DNA of 15,206 nucleotides. It comes from an archaeon. Lineage in GTDB: Archaea; Aenigmatarchaeota; Aenigmatarchaeia; GW2011-AR5; GCA-2688965. The DNA is taken from the NCBI GenBank assembly GCA_002688965.1, contig NZEE01000046.1, positions 1 through 15,206 of the forward strand. The letters run 5' to 3'. The position numbers and the translations under genes are program-made. Shown here piece after piece: positions 1 to 5,773 of the stretch. The first letter of the stretch is position 1. Every line of letters starts with the position of its first letter. A model generated the notes under the pieces. It was given only the letters and a program-made list of their open reading frames with translations, did no database searches and was not told the DNA's origin.

Positions 1-1
1 T

Positions 2-727
2 GAAGCTATCATATCTAAACCAAGAGAAGATATTCATATTATACCTAATCCAAAAGGTGCTCTTTATGGAGATATTACTATTCGATTCAAAAATCCTAAA
101 GGAAAAATGATGGATGTTTCTTGTTTAGATACTGCGGATGGACAGCAAATTGGTCCTAGAACTGCTGGCGCCGCATTTGTAAAATGTAAAGCTAAAATGG
201 TAATTGCTATAGAGACTGGTGGTATGTATAATCGTTTAATTGAAGAAAATGCTCATGATAAATTTAATGCAATACTTGTAAATTTAGGTGGCCAAGCTTC
301 TCGTTCTACACGTAGAATGATAAAACGATTAAATGAAGAACTAAAATTACCTGTGTATATCTTTGTGGATGGTGATCCATTTGGGCTCCATATTGCTATG
401 GTTATTATATCTGGTTCAGCTAAATCAGCTCATATTAATCGTAGCTTGTCTACACCAGATGCTAAATGGATTGGAGTAACAGGAACTGATATTATTCAAT
501 ATAAACTTCGTGCTGATAAATTGCGTGAACTAGATGAAAAGAGAATCAAAGAATTGCAAAATGATCCTCGATATAAGAATGATAAGAGAATGCAGCAAGA
601 ACTGAAAACCTGGATAAAAATCGGTAAAAAGGCAGAACAGCAGGCCCTTCTTAGATATGGTTTTGAATTTATTGTAAAAGACTACTTACCTAAAAAGTTT
701 AAAGAATTCAAAGCTCCTGGATTCTAA
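2..727 (+). CDS. top6A: DNA topoisomerase VI subunit A, 3' part
   Basis: This is the C-terminal two thirds of the A subunit of type IIB topoisomerase VI (Spo11/Top6A family), which cuts and passes duplex DNA as an A2B2 complex. The reading frame is open from base 2, so the gene starts upstream; 241 residues are visible against roughly 360-390 for the family. Seen here: the TOPRIM domain with its first acidic residue in AIETGGMYNRL and the metal-binding motif VDGDPFG, then the Top6A-typical stretch around STPDAKWIGVT. The winged-helix domain with the catalytic tyrosine lies outside the window and cannot be checked. The stop is TAA at 725-727, followed six bases later by the TATA box of the next unit. 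The subunit B gene is not in the window. The identification is secure; only the N-terminus is missing. Confidence 0.95.
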   Translation, partial: EAIISKPREDIHIIPNPKGALYGDITIRFKNPKGKMMDVSCLDTADGQQIGPRTAGAAFVKCKAKMVIAIETGGMYNRLIEENAHDKFNAILVNLGGQASRSTRRMIKRLNEELKLPVYIFVDGDPFGLHIAMVIISGSAKSAHINRSLSTPDAKWIGVTGTDIIQYKLRADKLRELDEKRIKELQNDPRYKNDKRMQQELKTWIKIGKKAEQQALLRYGFEFIVKDYLPKKFKEFKAPGF

Positions 728-732
728 TATTC

Positions 733-741
733 TTTTAAATT
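733..741 (+). promoter_or_regulatory. TATA box for tRNA-Asn unit
   Basis: TTTTAAATT lies centred about 26 nt before position 763, which predicts a transcript start some 5 nt upstream of the tRNA-Asn 5' end. No other TATA-like element is convincing before the following small gene or tRNA-Phe, so this promoter probably drives all three. Promoter identity is inferred from archaeal TATA spacing. Confidence 0.55.
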
Positions 742-767
742 TGTTTTTTGCAATATGTAATGATAAT

Positions 768-840
768 GCCCTGGTAGCTCAGCAGGTAGAGCGACTGACT
801 GTTAATCAGTAGGTCATAGGTTCGAGTCCTATCCAGGGCG
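768..840 (+). tRNA. tRNA-Asn (anticodon GTT)
   Basis: A full cloverleaf of 73 nt can be drawn. The acceptor stem GCCCTGG (768-774) pairs with CCAGGGC (833-839), and the discriminator is G840. The anticodon stem ACTGA/TCAGT encloses loop CTGTTAA with anticodon GTT at 801-803. The T arm ATAGG-TTCGAGT-CCTAT is complete. There is no intron and no encoded CCA, so CCA must be added by nucleotidyltransferase. A coding region begins 7 nt after the 3' end. Confidence 0.97.
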
Positions 841-847
841 CTTTTGG

Positions 848-1111
848 ATGAGATATAGAATGTCTGTATTTGAGATGATACTGGAAAGTTTTGATATAAG
901 AAAACTAAATACTATTTGCAATGAAAAAAGCTGTAATAGTATACCAACAAAGAAGATTGATTTGTATCAATATGAAATGAGGAAAGGAAAGAAAATACTT
1001 GCTTCATTACATATATGTGACAGCCATTTCAGAGATGTTGTAAAGATTGTTGAATTAATTAAAGAGAAAAACCCAAAGGTTATTGTTGATAAGGATGTTA
1101 TAGAGCTTTAA
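848..1111 (+). CDS. small zinc-finger-like protein between two tRNAs
   Basis: I do not recognise this 87-residue protein at family level. Visible features are a potential metal site of form C-x4-C (C24, C29), then C-x2-H (C57, H60 in HICDSH), with a basic segment between them. This resembles small treble-clef or zinc-ribbon proteins that end in an LCxxH-type motif and a helix; the C-terminal 25 residues look helical. The start at 848 is 7 nt after tRNA-Asn; an alternative Met is at 860. Neither has a GGTG ribosome binding site, so it may be read as a near-leaderless mRNA after tRNA processing. The TAA stop (1109-1111) ends at the base before tRNA-Phe. It is probably co-transcribed with both tRNAs. 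A nucleic-acid-binding role is only a guess. Confidence 0.75.
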   Translation: MRYRMSVFEMILESFDIRKLNTICNEKSCNSIPTKKIDLYQYEMRKGKKILASLHICDSHFRDVVKIVELIKEKNPKVIVDKDVIEL

Positions 1112-1185
1112 GGGGAGGTAGCTCAGTCTGGGAGAGCACACGGCTGAAGACCGTGATGTCGCGGGTTCAAATCCCGCCCTTCCCA
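1112..1185 (+). tRNA. tRNA-Phe (anticodon GAA)
   Basis: A complete 74-nt cloverleaf. Acceptor GGGGAGG (1112-1118) pairs with CCTTCCC (1178-1184) with one G-T pair; the discriminator is A1185. The anticodon stem CACGG/CCGTG encloses CTGAAGA with anticodon GAA at 1146-1148. The T arm is GCGGG-TTCAAAT-CCCGC. There is no intron and no encoded CCA. It starts at the base after the stop codon of the preceding gene. Its cognate synthetase genes pheS and pheT lie about 3 kb downstream. Confidence 0.97.
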
Positions 1186-1195
1186 TACATTTATC

Positions 1196-1204
1196 TTTAA
1201 ATAT
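1196..1204 (+). promoter_or_regulatory. TATA box for coiled-coil membrane protein
   Basis: TTTAAATAT, centred on 1200, predicts transcription near 1226, exactly at the ATG chosen for the next gene. This argues for a leaderless mRNA and against the upstream in-frame ATG at 1217, which is only 17 nt from the box centre. Confidence 0.55.
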
Positions 1205-1225
1205 CTAAACATCTAAATGATAAAA

Positions 1226-1861
1226 ATGGAATACTCGTATGGAGGTACCAAGAACTCTGGAAACGCCTCTGGTAAAATAAAGAGTCTTTTGAACAAAGTT
1301 AAAAATCTTAAGAAATCATTACCAAAATCTAAAAAATCCGAAGATGTTGCTTCTTTTTCATCTATTGAGGAAAATGAAACTCCTTTAGCTTCTGCTACAA
1401 AACCTGAAGATTATCAGTTTAGTTCATCTAAATCAAAGAAATTTGATTCTAGTAAAATAACATCAATTTTGGGTGGAAATAAGCTTCTAGTTGGTGGTGT
1501 TTTAGTTATACTTGCTGTTGTGGTTGTTATTGGAGGAAATATGACAGGTTATGCAACATATACATCATCTTTAGAAAATGATCTAAATGTAACTCAACAT
1601 ACATTGAATGACACGGTTGAGGACTTGACTTTTTGTCAAAATGACTTAATATCAGCTGCTTCTGCACGTCAAAATGCTGAAGGTGTATTGACTGAGTGTG
1701 AAACCAATCTAACAGTATGGTCTGAAAAATACAATGCTAAAACTGTTTCATATGATTCTCTGAAAAATGATTATGAAGCACTACAAGAAACACATGAGGA
1801 CTTAGCTGCAAAATATGATAATATCATTAATGCGATTAATAATTTGAATCTAAGCAGCTAA
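1226..1861 (+). CDS. single-pass membrane protein with coiled-coil ectodomain
   Basis: Function unknown; 211 residues from the chosen start (an in-frame ATG at 1217 would add three). Residues 1-85 are rich in Lys and Ser and look disordered and cytoplasmic. Residues 87-104 form one hydrophobic transmembrane segment of Leu, Val, Ile and Gly. Residues 114-205 show heptad-like spacing of Leu and other hydrophobics and read as a long coiled coil. The Lys-rich N-terminus suggests N-inside/C-outside topology. The outer part holds N-x-S/T sequons at N121, N128, N161 and N208, and two cysteines, C137 and C158, 21 residues (three heptads) apart, suited to interchain disulfides in a parallel bundle. 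It has its own TATA box right after tRNA-Phe. A cell-surface or scaffold role is inference. Confidence 0.8.
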   Translation: MEYSYGGTKNSGNASGKIKSLLNKVKNLKKSLPKSKKSEDVASFSSIEENETPLASATKPEDYQFSSSKSKKFDSSKITSILGGNKLLVGGVLVILAVVVVIGGNMTGYATYTSSLENDLNVTQHTLNDTVEDLTFCQNDLISAASARQNAEGVLTECETNLTVWSEKYNAKTVSYDSLKNDYEALQETHEDLAAKYDNIINAINNLNLSS

Positions 1862-1875
1862 ATGCCCTTTCTATA

Positions 1876-1884
1876 TTTTTAAAT
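1876..1884 (+). promoter_or_regulatory. TATA box for endA
   Basis: TTTTTAAAT, centred on 1880, predicts a transcript start around 1905-1907. Both candidate endA start codons (1901 and 1907) fall there, so the mRNA is probably leaderless. Confidence 0.5.
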
Positions 1885-1900
1885 CCTCCAACATGAACAT

Positions 1901-2464
1901 ATGACTATGAATGACGAGGAAAACTCACTTAATAAGAATATTCCTGCAAATTTTGCAGAAAATAAAGTTATTGTGTATGAGAAAAGGGGTCAGGTGTATG
2001 AACCTGGTTTTTATGGTAAACTATATACTGATAGACTTGAATTATCATTAGTTGAAGCCTGTGTTCTTATTAAGCGTAGTAAAATAACTGTCCTAAAAGA
2101 TGGGAAAGAGAAGACATTTGAAGAACTTTACCAGCATGGCACTGATGTTGATGAAAGGTTTCCTGAACGCTTCCGTGTGTATGAGGATTTACGTGAAAGG
2201 GGACTCCTTGTTCGTACTGGGTTCAAATTTGGGTGTGACTTTAGAGTTTATGACCGTGGCGTTAAACTGAAAAAAGGTCCAAAATCACAAAAAGAGCATA
2301 CTAAATGGATTGTGTTTGCTATTCCTGAAGATTATACGTGTGGGTTCCAGGAATTGTCTCGGGCAGTGCGTCTAGCACACAATATTCGTGCAAAGATGTT
2401 GTGGGCTGTTGTTGATAATGAGGGAGACGTGACTTATTATGAAATTGTTAGAAAAACTCCTTAA
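1901..2464 (+). CDS. endA: tRNA-splicing endonuclease EndA
   Basis: Cuts intron-exon junctions at bulge-helix-bulge motifs in precursor tRNA, leaving 2',3'-cyclic phosphate. At 187 residues it matches the short archaeal homotetrameric class (about 180 residues). The C-terminal nuclease domain carries the family triad, numbered from 1901: Y117 in FRVYDRG, H133 in KEHTKW and K165 in the helix IRAKMLW. The N-terminal ~85 residues form the small alpha/beta domain typical of the family. The TATA box at 1876-1884 makes either ATG 1901 or ATG 1907 a leaderless start; 1907 fits the spacing slightly better. The HPF-like gene begins 15 nt downstream, probably in the same transcript. None of the three tRNAs in this window has an intron, so its substrates lie elsewhere. 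Confidence 0.95.
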   Translation: MTMNDEENSLNKNIPANFAENKVIVYEKRGQVYEPGFYGKLYTDRLELSLVEACVLIKRSKITVLKDGKEKTFEELYQHGTDVDERFPERFRVYEDLRERGLLVRTGFKFGCDFRVYDRGVKLKKGPKSQKEHTKWIVFAIPEDYTCGFQELSRAVRLAHNIRAKMLWAVVDNEGDVTYYEIVRKTP

Positions 2465-2479
2465 TACTGAGTGATTTTT

Positions 2480-2824
2480 ATGAAAGATATACATATTCAA
2501 ATAACTGGCATCCATGATGAGGATGATTTTGTTAAAGAAGGGATAGATAAAGCTGTTGAAAGCTTTGTTCAGAAAGCTGGAGAATTGTTTAAGAAATGTG
2601 ATCCTTGTGAACAATCACTGGATGTTGTTGTGAAAAGCTATAATGTTTCTGGTGGTAATGATAAACGCTCAAAATACTCTGTACATACTCGTTTGCAAAC
2701 GCCAATTGGGTTAATTGTTTCTGAATCTAGTGGATTTGGAAAGCTTCTTGGTATTGTTCAAGAATGTTTGAATAAGTTAGAACGAGAATTAAAACAAAAA
2801 CATGATAAAACTATATCAAAGTAA
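2480..2824 (+). CDS. HPF/RaiA-like ribosome-associated protein
   Basis: Predicted to belong to the sigma-54 modulation/S30EA (HPF, RaiA) fold, whose bacterial members bind the decoding region of the small subunit and silence idle ribosomes. In 114 residues the predicted order is beta (4-11, IHIQITGI), long helix (13-39), three strands (about 45-56, 64-73, 76-82) and a C-terminal helix (86-109, ending in KLERELKQ). That is the beta-alpha-beta-beta-beta-alpha topology of HPF, and the end resembles the family's KLERQLRK-type helix. ATG 2480 is chosen because GTGAT (2471-2475) is a ribosome binding site 4 nt before it; the in-frame GTG at 2471 is part of that site. The gene follows endA closely, and its last 9 nt overlap the 3' end of glyS. 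The assignment rests on pattern, not on alignment. Confidence 0.7.
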   Translation: MKDIHIQITGIHDEDDFVKEGIDKAVESFVQKAGELFKKCDPCEQSLDVVVKSYNVSGGNDKRSKYSVHTRLQTPIGLIVSESSGFGKLLGIVQECLNKLERELKQKHDKTISK

Positions 2825-4363
2825 TTGTCCTAATTTTTCTATATCTTCACCATTAAGGAATTTCTGTAATTGCCACTGTAATTCTTTGATAGGTATACGT
2901 ACTTGCTTCAAACTGTCGCGGTCACGCATAGTTACTGTATTGTCTTTCAAAGTATCATAATCTATTGTTATACCAGCTGCTACACCTATCTCATCAATTC
3001 TACGATATCTACGCCCAATTGAAGCAGTTGCATCAAAAAAGCAGTTAAATCCTGCATCTTCTAGAACTTTTTGAACTTCTTTTGCTTTTTCAGGTAATTG
3101 GTCTTTGTTGTTTAATGGAAATATTCCGCAATCATAAGGTCCTACTAATCTAGGAAATGAAAGTACTGAACGAACTTCGCCTTTAACTTCTTCTTCTCGA
3201 TATGCTAATTCTAAAAGAGCGTAAATGTTTCTATCTACTCCAAATGATAATTCTAATACATGTGGTAATATTTTCTTAACTTTTCCGTCAGCTCCTACAA
3301 CACTTACAGTCATTGATTTCTTACTTGTTTCTTCATGTCCTTTCAAATCATGATATGTACGATAATGTAAACCTGCCATTTCCTTGAATCCACCTAAACT
3401 TGGTAAATCTAACTCGATATCAAAATGATATTTGTTATAGAATGCTTTTTCTTCTTCAGTTAGTTGTCTGAATCTAAATTTTTCTTTAGGAATTTTTATC
3501 ATATCAAGATAGAATTGTTGTATTTTAGCCATATGATAAACATAGAATTCTGGTAAGTTTAACTCAGTAAGAATTTGTGAACATGTTAATTTCTTGTCTT
3601 CTCCTTTTTCAGTATGAATGTTTATTGTGATATCTTTTACTTCACTGAACTGCGGATGTTTTTGAATATTGTCTGGATCAAAGAATATCTGCAATTCTGC
3701 TTGTGTAAATTCTCTTTGACGAATTAAAGAGTTTCTAGGAGATATTTCATTTCTATATGCTTTTCCTATAATTGCTAATCCCATTGGTAGGCGTTTACGT
3801 AAAGATTCGAATTCTTCTTTAAAATTAACAAAAGCACTTTGTGCTGTTTCTGGTCTTAAGTAACCACGTGTCGTATGATCACCGGTTCCCATATCAACTG
3901 GAAACATCATATTGAGTATTCCTATTTCTTCTAGAGGTCCACCACATTTTCCACATTTAATATTATGATCTTTGATTATCTTATCCATTTCTTCTGGAGT
4001 ATGTCCTTCAAAATTCTCCTTAAGAACATCTTCTAAAATATGGTCAGCTCTTTCAGTAGCACCACATTTACTACATTTGATAATAGGATCGACAAAAGAC
4101 TTTAAGTGACCTGAAGCTACAAACACATTTTCAGGCATTATGTTTGCACATTCAATTTCATAGTAATCATTACTTAATCCTATGAAATATTTTCTCCATA
4201 AATTCTGCCATTTGTTTTTTAGCAGAGTTCCTAAATGAGCATAATCATATAATCCTGCTACACTTCCATATATGCTAGAAGATTGCCAAAAGAATCCTCT
4301 TCTCTTAGCTATATCTTCGATTTTTTTTGAAAACTCATTAATTTTATCATCTGTCATAGTCAT
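2816..4363 (-). CDS. glyS: glycyl-tRNA synthetase (archaeal dimeric type)
   Basis: Class II synthetase that charges tRNA-Gly, of the alpha2 archaeal/eukaryal type. In 515 residues: motif 1 region near FFWQSSSIYGSVAGLYDY (24-41); a zinc site with CSKC (C97, C100) and CGKC (C137, C140); the substrate segment RGYLRPETAQSAFVNF (166-181); motif 2 with YRNEISPR and REFTQAE (203-224); motif 3 in ELSFGVDRNIYALLE; and a C-terminal anticodon-binding domain from about residue 410. It is shorter than many archaeal homologues (about 570) but all motifs are present. Start ATG is at 4363; a second Met at 4357 fits the TATA spacing slightly better, and both imply a leaderless mRNA. The stop is TGA, inside the HPF-like gene's last codons. 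It is divergent from pheS. Confidence 0.97.
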   Translation of the reverse strand: MTMTDDKINEFSKKIEDIAKRRGFFWQSSSIYGSVAGLYDYAHLGTLLKNKWQNLWRKYFIGLSNDYYEIECANIMPENVFVASGHLKSFVDPIIKCSKCGATERADHILEDVLKENFEGHTPEEMDKIIKDHNIKCGKCGGPLEEIGILNMMFPVDMGTGDHTTRGYLRPETAQSAFVNFKEEFESLRKRLPMGLAIIGKAYRNEISPRNSLIRQREFTQAELQIFFDPDNIQKHPQFSEVKDITINIHTEKGEDKKLTCSQILTELNLPEFYVYHMAKIQQFYLDMIKIPKEKFRFRQLTEEEKAFYNKYHFDIELDLPSLGGFKEMAGLHYRTYHDLKGHEETSKKSMTVSVVGADGKVKKILPHVLELSFGVDRNIYALLELAYREEEVKGEVRSVLSFPRLVGPYDCGIFPLNNKDQLPEKAKEVQKVLEDAGFNCFFDATASIGRRYRRIDEIGVAAGITIDYDTLKDNTVTMRDRDSLKQVRIPIKELQWQLQKFLNGEDIEKLGQLL

Positions 4364-4380
4364 TACTTAATTTAACAAGC

Positions 4381-4390
4381 TTTTAAAATA
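4381..4390 (-). promoter_or_regulatory. TATA box for glyS
   Basis: Reads TATTTTAAAA on the minus strand, 22-28 nt before the two candidate glyS start codons (4363 and 4357). The spacing implies a leaderless glyS mRNA. Confidence 0.5.
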
Positions 4391-4397
4391 TTCATAT

Positions 4398-4410
4398 GAT
4401 TTTGAAAATC
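4398..4410. repeat. palindrome in glyS/pheS promoter region
   Basis: GATTTTGAAAATC is a perfect palindrome with 6-nt arms around a single central base. It lies between the glyS (-) and pheS (+) TATA boxes, just upstream of the glyS box. It could be an operator for a dimeric regulator, but A/T palindromes also arise by chance. Confidence 0.35.
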
Positions 4411-4436
4411 AAGCATATAAAATCGCGTATATAGCC

Positions 4437-4445
4437 TTATAAAAA
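4437..4445 (+). promoter_or_regulatory. TATA box for pheST
   Basis: TTATAAAAA, centred on 4441, predicts a transcript start near 4467 and a leader of about 17 nt carrying GGTG at 4474-4477. This supports ATG 4484 rather than the upstream in-frame GTG at 4460 as the pheS start. A second TATA-like stretch (CATATAAAA, 4414-4422) could act as an alternative. Confidence 0.5.
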
Positions 4446-4483
4446 TTCTGTCTAAGAATGTGTTATTATTCAAGGTGTTTCAA

Positions 4484-5773
4484 ATGACTAGAAAACATGT
4501 GATTACAAAAGAAGGGCAGCAGTATTTAGAACAAGGTATGCCTGAGAATAAGTTAGTTAATATTTTAGGTCCAGAAACCCCTGTTAAAGAAGCTAAAGCC
4601 CTTGCTGAAAAAAATGGGATTAACTTTGGTGTTGCTTTACAATGGATGAAACAAAATAACTGGGTTGAGATGGAAAAGGGTGTTTTATTTGTTAGAAAAA
4701 AACCTAAACAAGACAAACTAAAAGATGCTTTGCAAGCTTTAGATAAAGGAAAAGCTGTTGATGCTACTATACTTACTATTCTTCTTAGGAGAAAGCTTGT
4801 TGAGGAAATTAAGGATGACCACTCTTCTAAAGCAAAGCAAATATTAGAACAGGGTAAGGAATTAACTAATATTGATCCTAGTTTAATCAAAACTGGGTTA
4901 TGGAAAAATGCTACTCTGAAACCATATAATGTCACAGCTACTGGTAAGCGTATATATCCTGGTAAAAAACATCCTTATCGCGCTTTCTTAGAAGACACTA
5001 AGTTAAAATTAGTGGAAATGGGTTTTCAAGAAATGACTGGTCCTAATATTGAAATGGAGTTTTGGAATTTCGATGCATTATATCAGGCACAGAACCATCC
5101 TTCGAGAGATTGGACTGAAACTTACAGAATGTTTTATCCTAAGATTGGAAATGTTGTGAATGAGAAAATGGAAAAAATAATTGATAATGTTGCTAAGACA
5201 CATGAAAATGGTGGTAAAAGTGGAAGTACTGGTTGGAAATATAAATGGGAAAGAGCACAAGCAATGCAATTAATGCCTCGTGCACATGATACTGCTATAT
5301 CTCCTAGATATCTTTCAGAAATATCTGGTGAAATAGAAATCCCTGGTAAATATTTCAGTCTTGTTCGATGTTATAGGCCAGATGTTATTGATGCTACTCA
5401 TGGGGTCGAGTTTAATCAATTTGGTGGAATTATAGTTGATAAAAATCTTTCATTTCGAGATTTGTTAGGATTACTAAAGGATGCGGTTATGGAAATATCT
5501 GATGCAGAAGATGTTAAGTTCTATCCTGATTATTATCCATTTACGGAACCTTCTGTACAGATTTCAGCAAAGCATCCTGAACTTGGGTGGGTTGAGCTTG
5601 CAGGTGCTGGTATATTTAGGGAAGAAGTAACAAAACCTCTTGGGATAGATGAAACTGTTCTTGCATGGGGTTTTGGAATTGATAGATTAGCTATGTTTAA
5701 ATTAGGAATTACAGATATTCGTGATTTATTTAGTAGAGATTTAGCGTTGCTTCGCAACAGTAAGGTGATTTAA
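4484..5773 (+). CDS. pheS: phenylalanyl-tRNA synthetase alpha subunit
   Basis: Catalytic alpha subunit of the class II alpha2-beta2 PheRS. 429 residues from ATG 4484, chosen because GGTG (4474-4477) sits 6 nt upstream and the predicted transcript start lies downstream of the GTG at 4460. The N-terminal ~170 residues are the archaeal/eukaryal-type tRNA-binding extension; the catalytic domain follows with HPYRAFLEDTK, FDALYQAQNHPSRD, GSTGWKYKW, motif 2 (FSLVRCYRPDVIDATH) and motif 3 (GFGIDRLAMFKLGI). Oddity: the segment usually written EF(H/Y)Q-x-EG is EFNQFGG here (N311, Q312, G314), so the glutamate that contacts the substrate amino group in the well-studied bacterial enzyme is glycine. The stop overlaps the pheT start by one base (TAATG), implying coupling. 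Confidence 0.96.
   Translation: MTRKHVITKEGQQYLEQGMPENKLVNILGPETPVKEAKALAEKNGINFGVALQWMKQNNWVEMEKGVLFVRKKPKQDKLKDALQALDKGKAVDATILTILLRRKLVEEIKDDHSSKAKQILEQGKELTNIDPSLIKTGLWKNATLKPYNVTATGKRIYPGKKHPYRAFLEDTKLKLVEMGFQEMTGPNIEMEFWNFDALYQAQNHPSRDWTETYRMFYPKIGNVVNEKMEKIIDNVAKTHENGGKSGSTGWKYKWERAQAMQLMPRAHDTAISPRYLSEISGEIEIPGKYFSLVRCYRPDVIDATHGVEFNQFGGIIVDKNLSFRDLLGLLKDAVMEISDAEDVKFYPDYYPFTEPSVQISAKHPELGWVELAGAGIFREEVTKPLGIDETVLAWGFGIDRLAMFKLGITDIRDLFSRDLALLRNSKVI

Noticed and set aside
2372..2614. 80-residue minus-strand frame
   Set aside because: It lies opposite endA and the HPF-like gene, which are both well supported, and its composition is that of an antisense shadow.
4460..4483. GTG start giving an eight-residue longer PheS
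   Set aside because: The predicted transcript start near 4467 lies downstream of it, and the GGTG site at 4474-4477 is correctly placed for ATG 4484.
4480..4935. 151-residue minus-strand frame
   Set aside because: Complement of the 5' part of pheS; Ser/Phe/Leu-rich antisense composition and no ribosome binding site.
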